A stretch of 64,000 nt of DNA, taken from positions 558,001 through 622,000 of the forward strand of contig NZ_KK366017.1 in the NCBI RefSeq assembly GCF_000686805.1, written 5' to 3'. Position numbers and translations under genes: made by a program. Numbering within the stretch: position 1 is the first letter of the stretch; the number at the start of each line of letters is the position of its first letter. Below the pieces are notes generated by a model, which was not told the origin of the DNA, searched no databases, and saw only the letters and a list, made by a program, of their open reading frames with translations. The stretch is from Bacillus sp. UNC41MFS5. Lineage in GTDB: Bacteria > Bacillota > Bacilli > Bacillales_B > DSM-18226. Positions 14,198 to 22,829 of this stretch are shown here, piece after piece.

Positions 14198-14314
14198 TTT
14201 TGGTGATTCTATATATAGTGGATTTTGTCGAATAATAGTAGGTAAAAGATGAAAAATTGCATTCATTCTTGCATAATAAAAGAAAGACTAATGGACTAAG
14301 GAGCGGGGGAAGCG

Positions 14315-15541
14315 ATGATGATGAAAGATAAAAAAATATTATTATGTGTGACAGGTGGAATAGCTGTCTATAAAGCAGCAGCACTAACAAGTAAGCTTGT
14401 TCAGACTGGAGCACAAGTAAAAGTAATTTTAAGTGAATCAGCTCAAAAGTTTGTTACCACATTAACCTTTCAGGCATTATCACGCAATGAAGTGCATGTT
14501 GATACTTTTGATGAAATCAATCCGCGTGTCATTGCACATATTGATTTAGCAGATTGGGCTGATTTAATTCTAGTTGCTCCTGCTACGGCAAATACAATTG
14601 GGAAAATTGCGAGCGGAATCGCTGATAATATGATAACAACAACATTGCTCGCAGCCACCTCACCTGTTTGGATTGCCCCTGCTATGAATGTACATATGTA
14701 TGATCATCCTGCTGTGAAAAAAAACCTATCACTCTTAGCGGAATATGGTTATCAATTCATTGAACCTAGTGAAGGATATCTTGCCTGTGGCTATGTTGGA
14801 AAGGGCCGCTTAGAAGAACCAGAAAAAATTGTGGATCTCATCCGGGAATTTTTTATCAACCAAAATCACCAACTCTTAAAAGGAAAAACTGTTGTGGTAA
14901 CAGCAGGTCCAACACGTGAAAAGATTGATCCTGTTCGTTTTATTTCTAATCATTCGACTGGGAAAATGGGGTATGCGTTGGCTGAAGAGGCAAAAAGGCA
15001 AGGAGCTCATGTGGTATTAGTTTCAGGTCCGGTCAATCTTTCAGCTTCTTTAGGAATCGATGTGGTGAAAGTGGAAAGCGCAGAGGAAATGTACAAGGCT
15101 GTTTTGGAATATTATTCAAAAGCGGATGTTGTCATAAAAACAGCAGCCGTTGCTGATTATCGTCCGAAAATCACCCATGAACACAAGGTAAAAAAGCAAG
15201 CAGGTGACTCGAGTATTGAATTGGAAAGAACAAAAGATATCCTGATGGAGCTGGGAAAGAGAAAGAGGAACCAAGTGTTGGTTGGCTTTGCTGCTGAAAC
15301 AGATAATGTGGAAGAATACGCCAGAAAAAAATTAACTACCAAAAATGCTGATATAATTGTCGCCAACAATGTGAAAGCGGAAGGGGCAGGGTTTGGGACG
15401 GACACGAATATTGTGACCCTGTATAAACGCTCAGGAAACGCAATCGATTTACCACTTATGTCAAAAAGTAATGTAGCAAAAATGATTATTGAAGAAATTA
15501 CTTCCCTTTTGAAGGATATGGATGAAAATGGAAATAGCTAG
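14315..15541 (+). CDS. coaBC: Bifunctional phosphopantothenoylcysteine decarboxylase/synthetase
   Basis: Fusion enzyme of coenzyme A synthesis: CoaB joins cysteine to 4'-phosphopantothenate and CoaC decarboxylates the product. The 408-residue protein has the N-terminal flavoprotein CoaC domain (VTGGIAVYKA near residue 11, HIDLADWADLI, PAMNVHMY, ACGYVGKGRL) and the C-terminal CoaB domain starting about residue 190 (VVVTAGPTREKIDPVRFISN, HSTGKMGYALA). AAGGAGCGGGGG precedes three successive ATGs (14315, 14318, 14321); the first was taken. The end overlaps priA by 20 bases. Confidence 0.95.
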   Translation: MMMKDKKILLCVTGGIAVYKAAALTSKLVQTGAQVKVILSESAQKFVTTLTFQALSRNEVHVDTFDEINPRVIAHIDLADWADLILVAPATANTIGKIASGIADNMITTTLLAATSPVWIAPAMNVHMYDHPAVKKNLSLLAEYGYQFIEPSEGYLACGYVGKGRLEEPEKIVDLIREFFINQNHQLLKGKTVVVTAGPTREKIDPVRFISNHSTGKMGYALAEEAKRQGAHVVLVSGPVNLSASLGIDVVKVESAEEMYKAVLEYYSKADVVIKTAAVADYRPKITHEHKVKKQAGDSSIELERTKDILMELGKRKRNQVLVGFAAETDNVEEYARKKLTTKNADIIVANNVKAEGAGFGTDTNIVTLYKRSGNAIDLPLMSKSNVAKMIIEEITSLLKDMDENGNS

Positions 15542-17939
15542 TGTGATTGTGGATGTACCGACAAAGCAAACGGACCGGGCCTTCGATTATTTGATTCCAG
15601 AGCAGTGGAGCGAAGTCATCCAGCCTGGAATGAGAGTAATCGTCCCATTCGGTCCTAGAAAGATCCAAGGATTTGTCACTTCGTTAAAATCACATTCTGA
15701 ATTTAAAAAGTTAAGAGAGATTATCGAACCAATGGAGCTCGAGCCTGTTTTAAACAAAGAATTATTAGAACTTGGCGATTGGCTGACCGAACATACACTT
15801 TGTTTTAAAATATTTGCCTATCAGGTGATGCTACCTGCGGCATTAAAAGCAAAGTATGAAAAAAAAGTGCAACTGGCTGTGGGGGTACAACTGGCTGATT
15901 TATCAGAACCCCTTCAAGCTCTTTTTGAAAATAAAGTAATGGTTGATTGGGAAGACGCATTAAAAAATGGAATGGTTCCCTTATTACAAAAAGAGGCAAC
16001 GAAAGGAAAACTGGAAGTTACATACATTGTTAAGGAAAAGGTCAAAAAGAAACAACTTAAGTTTGTTCGTCCATTAGCTTCTGTTGCTGAATTAAAAGAG
16101 GCCCTTGAGAGCTTCCCCAAGAAAGCTGAAAAACAAAAACAAGTATTAAGTTATTTTGTCGATCATTTTGATCCTGTCGAATTAAGACAATTGGTCGCTG
16201 AAATAAAAACGACATCCTCAACCATTAAAGCGCTTGTGGAAAAAAAGCTCCTAATTGAGTATGACATGGAGGTATATCGAGATCCATTTGAAGATAAGAC
16301 GTTTAAAAGAACAAAGCCATTGCCATTAACCAATTCCCAACAAACCGCGATTGCGCCAATTCTAAACTCAATTGAATCCAATCGACATGAGGTATTTTTG
16401 CTGTACGGGGTAACGGGTAGTGGGAAGACAGAAATCTACCTCCAATCCATCCAAGAGGTGATTGAAAGAGGGCAGGAGGCGATTGTGCTTGTACCGGAAA
16501 TTTCGCTTACCCCTCAAATGGTTAATCGCTTTAAAGGAAGATTCGGGGATTTAGTGGCTGTTTTGCACAGTGGTTTATCTGCAGGAGAAAAATATGACGA
16601 GTGGCGCAAGATTCAACGCAAGGAAGTAAAAGTAGCAGTTGGGGCTAGATCAGCAATTTTTGCACCATTTGAGAATTTAGGCATCATTATCATTGATGAG
16701 GAACACGAAACAAGCTATAAGCAGGAGGAAATGCCTCGCTATCATGCCAGGGATGTAGCCATCGAAAGGGCAAAAAACTATAACTGCCCAGTAGTACTTG
16801 GAAGTGCAACTCCATCGCTCGAATCATTTGCTAGAGCTCAAAAGAAGGTATATCAACTTTTATCACTTCCTACTCGGATGAATAATCAATCCCTGCCTTC
16901 AGTGGAGATCATTGACATGCGCGAAGAACTTCGTAATGGAAATCGTTCGATGTTTTCAAGCAAGCTATTTGAGATGCTAAAGGACCGAATCGAAAAAAAA
17001 CAGCAATCTGTTTTATTTTTAAATAAACGTGGACATTCCTCATTTGTGATGTGCCGGGATTGTGGGTACGTGATGAATTGTCCTAATTGTGATATATCGC
17101 TAACCTACCACCGTGTTCATGAACAAATGAAATGTCATTATTGTGGATATGAAAGTCATGTGCCGACGCAATGTCCTGAGTGCTCCAGTGAGTATATCCG
17201 CTATTTTGGGACCGGTACACAAAAGGTGGAAGATGAGTTGGGAAAAATTCTTCCAGAAGCTAGGGTTATTCGTATGGATGTGGATACAACAGGACGAAAG
17301 GGGTCCCACGAACGATTATTAACCGATTTTCAAAATGGGAAAGCAGATATTCTCCTCGGGACACAAATGATTGCTAAAGGCTTGGATTTCCCCAATATCA
17401 CCTTAGTTGGAGTGCTTTCGGCTGATACTATGCTTCATTTACCAGATTTTCGTGCCTCTGAAAAAACCTTTCAATTATTAACCCAAGTAAGTGGGAGGGC
17501 AGGACGTCACCAGTTGCCAGGAGAGGTAATTATTCAAACCTACACTCCTGAACACTATAGTGTTGAGCTTGCCGGGACACAGAATTATGATCTCTTTTAT
17601 CAACAAGAAATGATGATGCGAAAAACACATCATTATCCACCATTTTTTTATCTATCATTGATCACTGTCAGTCATGAACAGTTAATGACAGTTGTCACAG
17701 CTACAGAGAAAATTGTTAATTATGTCCGCTCCCAGGTTTCAAATGATGCCGTCGTTTTAGGGCCAGCTGCCTCGCCAATTCCTAGGATTAATAATAGATA
17801 TCGCTATCAATGTCTGATAAAATACAAGCGGGAACCGAACTTGACAAAAATGTTAAAAACCATTTTGGATCAATACCAAACAGATACAAAGAGTGGCTTA
17901 CTGGTAACAATAGATGTGAATCCATTTATTTTAATGTAA
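15522..17939 (+). CDS. priA: Primosomal replication restart helicase PriA
   Basis: Superfamily 2 helicase that recognises stalled replication forks and loads the primosome to restart replication. The 805-residue protein has an N-terminal DNA-binding domain (about 1-105), Walker A GVTGSGKTEIY near residue 300, the DEEH box (IIIDEEHETSYKQEE), and a zinc-binding insertion with paired cysteines (CRDCGYVMNCPNCD, CHYCGYESHVPTQCPEC). ATG 15522 overlaps the end of coaBC; ATG 15528, two codons later, is equally possible from the ribosome-binding-site spacing. No clear terminator follows; a 258-base gap containing a GC-rich repeat comes next. Confidence 0.95.
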   Translation: MKMEIASVIVDVPTKQTDRAFDYLIPEQWSEVIQPGMRVIVPFGPRKIQGFVTSLKSHSEFKKLREIIEPMELEPVLNKELLELGDWLTEHTLCFKIFAYQVMLPAALKAKYEKKVQLAVGVQLADLSEPLQALFENKVMVDWEDALKNGMVPLLQKEATKGKLEVTYIVKEKVKKKQLKFVRPLASVAELKEALESFPKKAEKQKQVLSYFVDHFDPVELRQLVAEIKTTSSTIKALVEKKLLIEYDMEVYRDPFEDKTFKRTKPLPLTNSQQTAIAPILNSIESNRHEVFLLYGVTGSGKTEIYLQSIQEVIERGQEAIVLVPEISLTPQMVNRFKGRFGDLVAVLHSGLSAGEKYDEWRKIQRKEVKVAVGARSAIFAPFENLGIIIIDEEHETSYKQEEMPRYHARDVAIERAKNYNCPVVLGSATPSLESFARAQKKVYQLLSLPTRMNNQSLPSVEIIDMREELRNGNRSMFSSKLFEMLKDRIEKKQQSVLFLNKRGHSSFVMCRDCGYVMNCPNCDISLTYHRVHEQMKCHYCGYESHVPTQCPECSSEYIRYFGTGTQKVEDELGKILPEARVIRMDVDTTGRKGSHERLLTDFQNGKADILLGTQMIAKGLDFPNITLVGVLSADTMLHLPDFRASEKTFQLLTQVSGRAGRHQLPGEVIIQTYTPEHYSVELAGTQNYDLFYQQEMMMRKTHHYPPFFYLSLITVSHEQLMTVVTATEKIVNYVRSQVSNDAVVLGPAASPIPRINNRYRYQCLIKYKREPNLTKMLKTILDQYQTDTKSGLLVTIDVNPFILM

Positions 17940-18030
17940 CCACCTCATTACCTGAGGCTGTAAAGGTTAATATTTCGCTTTTTTGGTGAAAATGTAAGCA
18001 ATAAAAAAATTAAGCTGTGTTATTTTAGCC

Positions 18031-18162
18031 ATGTTGATTGGAGCGGAAGGCGCGAGACTCCTGCGGGAGGACGGGGCAGGAGAGACCCCACAGGCGCATA
18101 GCGCCGAGGAGGCTCACCGGACCGCCCGCGGAAAGCGAAGTGCCTGGAGCGCAAATCAACAT
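18031..18162 (+). repeat. GC-rich structured intergenic repeat, copy 1
   Basis: A 132-base GC-rich element in an AT-rich gap between priA and def. Its ends are perfect inverted repeats (ATGTTGATT and AATCAACAT). Inside are further complementary arms: GGCGC (18049-18053) with GTGCC, CTCCTGC with GCAGGAG, and GGCGC/GCGCC closing a small hairpin around 18093-18104. A clearly related element in the same orientation lies at 50583-50716. It contains no plausible gene. I recall similar GC-rich repeats between Bacillaceae genes, but cannot name a family from the sequence alone. Confidence 0.85.
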
Positions 18163-18197
18163 ATATTTATAGCGTAGCATTTTATGGGGGAAATGAA

Positions 18198-18683
18198 TTG
18201 CCAATCCTTAAAGTAGTAAATTACCCAGCTGAGATACTTGAACAAACTTGCAAGACAGTAGTGAAGTTTGATAGAAAGCTGGCCAAAGTACTTGATAATA
18301 TGTATGACACGATGATTGAATATGATGGAGTAGGGCTTGCTGCACCGCAAATTGGATTAGACCAACGCATCGCAATTGTTGATATCGATGATGAATTAGG
18401 GACAATTGAAATGATAAACCCAGTAATCTTAAAAACATCTGGAGAACAAACTGGTCCAGAAGGTTGTCTAAGTTTCCCTGGATTGTTTGGTGAAGTGACA
18501 AGACCCAATTTTGTTAAGATTGAGGCATTTGATCGTAAAGGAAGAAAATATACATTAGAAGCAGAGGGCTTTCTCGCAAGAGCGATCCAACATGAAATCG
18601 ATCACCTTGATGGGATTTTATTTACAACAAAGGTGACAAGATATCTAGAGGAAGATGAGTTAAAAGGAGTAGAAGCTGAATGA
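18198..18683 (+). CDS. def: Peptide deformylase
   Basis: Metalloenzyme that removes the N-formyl group from new proteins. The 161-residue product has the three deformylase motifs: [10 protein letters not shown] near residue 44, EGCLSFPG with the metal-binding cysteine near residue 91, and QHEIDHLDG with the two metal-binding histidines near residue 133. The start is TTG 18198, 7 bases after TGGGGG (18185-18190); no in-frame ATG gives a complete first motif with a ribosome site. It overlaps fmt by ATGA, the common def-fmt pair. Confidence 0.96.
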   Translation: MPILKVVNYPAEILEQTCKTVVKFDRKLAKVLDNMYDTMIEYDGVGLAAPQIGLDQRIAIVDIDDELGTIEMINPVILKTSGEQTGPEGCLSFPGLFGEVTRPNFVKIEAFDRKGRKYTLEAEGFLARAIQHEIDHLDGILFTTKVTRYLEEDELKGVEAE

Positions 18684-19618
18684 CCAAAATTGTTTTTATG
18701 GGTACTCCGGATTTTTCCGTGCCGGTTTTACAACAAATTATTAATGACGGATATGATGTCATTGGTGTAGTGACACAACCAGACCGACCAGTTGGCAGGA
18801 AAAAGATATTGACACCCCCTCCAGTAAAGGTTGAGGCTTTAAAACATGATATTCCGGTCTTTCAGCCAGAAAAAATACGTCAAGAACAAGAACTCGAAAA
18901 GATTCTATCATTGAAACCTGATTTAATTGTTACGGCCGCGTTTGGTCAAATCTTACCCAATAAATTATTAGAAGCCCCCAAATACGGTTGTATCAATGTT
19001 CATGCATCCTTGCTTCCTGAACTTCGCGGCGGTGCTCCTATCCATTACGCTATTCTTCAAGGGAAACAGAAAACAGGTGTGACAATCATGTATATGGTTG
19101 AAAAATTAGATGCTGGAGATATTTTAACAAGTATTGAGGTTCCAATCACGGAAGAAGACAATGTTGGAACGCTTTTCGCCAAACTAAGTGAAGCTGGAGC
19201 TAAATTGTTATCGGAAACCTTGCCACTTCTATTGGACGGGCAACTTACTCCAAAGCCACAAAACCATGCCGATGCAACCTTTGCATCCAACATTAAACGA
19301 GAACAGGAAAAAATTAACTGGACAAAAACCGGTGAAGAAATCTATAACCATATCCGTGGATTAAACCCTTGGCCCGTTGCGTTTACCACCTTGAATGGTC
19401 AGGTGGTAAAGATATGGCGAGCTAATAAGGAAGCGGGGCAGAGGGGAGTAGAACCTGGTACTGTCCTAAAGGTAGAAACAGATAGCTTTACTGTTAGTAC
19501 GGGAAATGAAACAGCCATTAAAATCATTGAACTTCAGCCTTCAGGGAAATCAAAAATGATGTGTGAACAATTCTTAAGAGGTTCTAAAATTTCAGTAGGC
19601 ACGAGACTAGGAGAATAG
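18680..19618 (+). CDS. fmt: Methionyl-tRNA formyltransferase
   Basis: Formylates initiator Met-tRNA using 10-formyltetrahydrofolate, the step whose formyl group is later removed by the adjacent deformylase. The 312-residue protein has the N-terminal formyltransferase domain with [16 protein letters not shown] start, the catalytic Asn/His region [17 protein letters not shown] near residue 110, and a C-terminal tRNA-binding domain. It starts in an ATGA overlap with def and its stop is two bases before rsmB. Confidence 0.96.
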   Translation: MTKIVFMGTPDFSVPVLQQIINDGYDVIGVVTQPDRPVGRKKILTPPPVKVEALKHDIPVFQPEKIRQEQELEKILSLKPDLIVTAAFGQILPNKLLEAPKYGCINVHASLLPELRGGAPIHYAILQGKQKTGVTIMYMVEKLDAGDILTSIEVPITEEDNVGTLFAKLSEAGAKLLSETLPLLLDGQLTPKPQNHADATFASNIKREQEKINWTKTGEEIYNHIRGLNPWPVAFTTLNGQVVKIWRANKEAGQRGVEPGTVLKVETDSFTVSTGNETAIKIIELQPSGKSKMMCEQFLRGSKISVGTRLGE

Positions 19619-19620
19619 CA

Positions 19621-20970
19621 ATGACAACAACAATAAATAATGTACGAACCATCGCAATGGACATGTTAGTTGCTATTGAGAAGAATCAAGCCTACAGCAA
19701 TTTACTTCTTAATTCTACAATTGAAAAAAACGAGCTGCCTGCCAAAGATGTTGGCCTATTAACAGAATTAGTCTATGGAACATTACAAAGAAGAATGGCG
19801 CTTGACTATTTTTTAGAGCCGTTTGTCAAAGAAAATAAAAAGTTAGCAAATTGGGTTCACCATTTATTAAGGCTCACTCTATATCAAATGGTTTACCTTG
19901 ATCGAATACCTGATAGAGCTGCAATATACGAAGCAGTTGAAATTGCCAAAAAACGTGGTCATAAAGGAATTGGCAGTTTGGTAAATGGGGTTTTAAGGAG
20001 CATCCAAAGAGAAGGGCTTCCTTCACTTTCGGAAATTGTCGATCCCAATAAGCGACTGGCACTTGAAACTAGTCACCCCGAATGGCTTATTACCAGGTGG
20101 GTAGATCAATTCGGTTATGATAAAACAAAAGAAATGTGTGAGGTTAACTTAACCGCACCATTGCAAACAGCTCGAGTTAACCTCACGAAAATTTCAAGAG
20201 ACGAATGTATCTCCATTTTAGAAGAAGATGGTTTTCAAATCGAAAAAAGCCCGGTCATTCCTGAGGCCATTCGTTCGTTAAAGGGAAATCTGGCTTCAAC
20301 CATTTCCTTCAAATATGGAATGTTTACCATCCAAGATGAAAGTTCGATGCTTGCAGCCTATGCTTTAGGTGCATCGCCAAACGAATATGTCCTCGATGCC
20401 TGCGCGGCACCAGGTGGTAAAAGTACCCATATTGCTGAAAAAATGGACAATACCGGTGAAGTGATTTCGGTGGATCTTCATCAGCATAAGGTAAGATTAG
20501 TCAATGACAATGCCAAGCGGTTAGGGTTAGAAAATATTAAAACAAGTGTCTCTGATTCAAGAAATTTACAGGAAAAGTTTAAGATTGAATCATTTGATCG
20601 AATTCTTCTCGATGCTCCGTGCTCCGGTCTCGGCGTAATGAGAAGAAAGCCAGATATGAAATATACCAAAACAGAGATGGATATAAAGCGGCTAAGTACA
20701 ATTCAACAAGACTTATTAACGTCCGTAACCCCATTATTGAAAAAGGGCGGTATTCTTGTCTATAGTACATGTACAGTCGATAAAGAAGAAAATGAATATA
20801 CAGTGAAGACATTCCTAGAGAATAACCCTGACTTCGAAGGGGATTTAACATTTAAAAACCGGATGCCAGAAGCAATTCAGCCATTAATTACAGGTTTTGA
20901 TTTGCAGATATTCCCACAAGATATTGGTTCGGACGGTTTCTATATTGCAGTATTAAGAAAGAAGGTGTAA
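19621..20970 (+). CDS. rsmB: 16S rRNA (cytosine-967-C5)-methyltransferase RsmB
   Basis: SAM-dependent methyltransferase of 16S rRNA cytosine 967. The 449-residue protein has an N-terminal NusB-like RNA-binding domain (about 1-140) and a C-terminal methyltransferase domain with the SAM motif LDACAAPGGKSTHIAEKM near residue 260, the DAPCSGLG motif with one active cysteine, and the STCTVDKEENE motif with the second. It is followed three bases later by rlmN, as in B. subtilis (yloM-yloN). Confidence 0.95.
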   Translation: MTTTINNVRTIAMDMLVAIEKNQAYSNLLLNSTIEKNELPAKDVGLLTELVYGTLQRRMALDYFLEPFVKENKKLANWVHHLLRLTLYQMVYLDRIPDRAAIYEAVEIAKKRGHKGIGSLVNGVLRSIQREGLPSLSEIVDPNKRLALETSHPEWLITRWVDQFGYDKTKEMCEVNLTAPLQTARVNLTKISRDECISILEEDGFQIEKSPVIPEAIRSLKGNLASTISFKYGMFTIQDESSMLAAYALGASPNEYVLDACAAPGGKSTHIAEKMDNTGEVISVDLHQHKVRLVNDNAKRLGLENIKTSVSDSRNLQEKFKIESFDRILLDAPCSGLGVMRRKPDMKYTKTEMDIKRLSTIQQDLLTSVTPLLKKGGILVYSTCTVDKEENEYTVKTFLENNPDFEGDLTFKNRMPEAIQPLITGFDLQIFPQDIGSDGFYIAVLRKKV

Positions 20971-20973
20971 CAG

Positions 20974-22065
20974 TTGGAACAATTAAATACAACTGAGACA
21001 AACACAACAACGGAAGTTAAGAAAAAATCAATTTATTCATTACAGTTACACGAATTAAAGGATTGGCTTTCAGAAAATGGAGAAAAGCCATTTCGGGCCG
21101 ATCAAATCTTTGAATGGCTTTATAAAAAAAGAATTACAACCTTTGAGGATATGAGTAATGTTTCGAAGGGACTTAGAGATAAGATCGCAAATCATTTTGA
21201 ACTGACAACATTAAATACAGCAATTCAACAAACCTCTTCAGATGGGACGATTAAGTTTCTATTTGAACTTCATGATGGATATTCCATTGAAACCGTGTTA
21301 ATGCGTCATGAATATGGGAATTCCGTTTGTGTCACAACGCAGGTAGGCTGTCGAATTGGTTGTACCTTTTGCGCTTCAACATTGGGCGGATTAAAAAGAC
21401 ATTTGGAAGCAGGTGAAATTGTTGCTCAAGTAGTTAAAGTCCAACAAACACTTGATGAAACAGATGAGCGGGTTAGTTCAGTTGTTATTATGGGCATCGG
21501 TGAACCATTCGATAATTACGACAATATGATGTCATTTTTAAAAATAATTAATCATGAAAAGGCGCTGAATATTGGGGCACGTCATATTACCGTTTCAACA
21601 AGTGGAATTGTGCCGAAGATTTATAAGTTTGCCGATGAAGACACGCAAATTAATTTTGCGATTTCCTTGCACGCTCCAAATACAGAATTACGATCGCGGT
21701 TAATGCCAATAAATAAGGCTTATAAACTTGATGACTTAATGACGGCAGTAAGGTATTATATCGATAAGACAGGGCGTCGAATCAGCTTTGAATATGGTCT
21801 TTTTGGAGGAGTTAATGATTCAGTTGAGCATGCCGAAGAATTAGCTGAATTATTAAAAGGATTGAAGTGCCATGTCAATCTAATTCCTGTCAACTATGTT
21901 CCTGAAAGGGATTATGTACGGACGCCAAGAGACAAAATTTTTGCTTTCGAAAAAACATTAAAAAACCGCGGAATTAATGTAACGATTCGCCGAGAGCAAG
22001 GCTCAGATATAGCTGCAGCATGTGGGCAACTTCGTGCAAAGGAGCGGAAAGAGGAGACGAGGTGA
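20974..22065 (+). CDS. rlmN: Dual-specificity 23S rRNA/tRNA methyltransferase RlmN
   Basis: Radical SAM enzyme that methylates C2 of A2503 in 23S rRNA and A37 of some tRNAs. The 363-residue product has the CxxxCxxC cluster motif in [12 protein letters not shown] near residue 130, the GIGEP segment, and a conserved late cysteine in IAAACGQL. It is RlmN rather than Cfr by length, position and lack of transfer signs. The start is TTG 20974, 6 bases after GAAGGTG. The stop region supplies the ribosome binding site for prpC. Confidence 0.94.
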   Translation: MEQLNTTETNTTTEVKKKSIYSLQLHELKDWLSENGEKPFRADQIFEWLYKKRITTFEDMSNVSKGLRDKIANHFELTTLNTAIQQTSSDGTIKFLFELHDGYSIETVLMRHEYGNSVCVTTQVGCRIGCTFCASTLGGLKRHLEAGEIVAQVVKVQQTLDETDERVSSVVIMGIGEPFDNYDNMMSFLKIINHEKALNIGARHITVSTSGIVPKIYKFADEDTQINFAISLHAPNTELRSRLMPINKAYKLDDLMTAVRYYIDKTGRRISFEYGLFGGVNDSVEHAEELAELLKGLKCHVNLIPVNYVPERDYVRTPRDKIFAFEKTLKNRGINVTIRREQGSDIAAACGQLRAKERKEETR

Positions 22066-22070
22066 CAAAA

Positions 22071-22829
22071 GTGAAAGCTGTTTTTAAAACGGACCAAGGA
22101 AGAGTCCGTCAGAATAATGAAGATAGTGGTGGTACTTTTGTAAATCGGGACGGACACTGCCTTGCCATCGTAGCTGATGGTATGGGCGGTCACCTTGCCG
22201 GTGATGTAGCAAGTAATATGACTGTTTCACATCTCCAAGAAATGTGGGAGAAGTCTGAAGGCATTCAAACAGCAGATCAAGCGGAAGCTTGGTTGAAAAC
22301 ACATGTTCTTCAAGTGAATCAATTACTTTTTGACCATTCCAGAAGCCATGTGGAATGTGAGGGGATGGGCACAACAATTGAAGCAGTCATAGCATCAGAG
22401 AATTTTACAACCATAGCCCATGTCGGGGATAGTCGTTGTTATATTTTAAATGATTCGGGCTTCAAGCAGCTTACAGAGGACCATACGCTTGTCAACGAAT
22501 TAGTCAGAACAGGACAAATTACGAAAGAGGATGCGGAACATCACCCAAGGAAAAATTGGATTTTAAGAGCCCTAGGAACGGAACAAGATGTTAAAATCGA
22601 TTTTAAAACAATCATGTTTGAAGAAGGAGATTATCTTTTACTATGCTCTGATGGATTGTCCAATAAAGTAAATGAAAAAGAAATGATTCAAATTCTTCAA
22701 AATGAAGATTCTCTTGAACAAAAGGCTTCTACATTAATTACCATGGCAAATGAGAATGGTGGAGAAGACAATATTACCCTAATTATATTAGAATATGCTA
22801 ATGATAATGAATTGGGTGATCATCAGTGA
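22071..22829 (+). CDS. prpC: PP2C-type serine/threonine phosphatase PrpC
   Basis: Metal-dependent protein phosphatase that reverses PrkC phosphorylation. The 252-residue product has the PP2C motifs RxxNED near residue 12, VADGMGGH near residue 37, THVGDSR-like AHVGDSRCY near residue 120, CSDGLSNKV and GGEDNIT. GTG 22071 was chosen because a full GAGGTGA (22059-22065) sits 5 bases before it and the N terminus then matches B. subtilis PrpC in length; GTG 22062 is an alternative three codons earlier. It overlaps prkC by GTGA. Confidence 0.95.
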   Translation: MKAVFKTDQGRVRQNNEDSGGTFVNRDGHCLAIVADGMGGHLAGDVASNMTVSHLQEMWEKSEGIQTADQAEAWLKTHVLQVNQLLFDHSRSHVECEGMGTTIEAVIASENFTTIAHVGDSRCYILNDSGFKQLTEDHTLVNELVRTGQITKEDAEHHPRKNWILRALGTEQDVKIDFKTIMFEEGDYLLLCSDGLSNKVNEKEMIQILQNEDSLEQKASTLITMANENGGEDNITLIILEYANDNELGDHQ

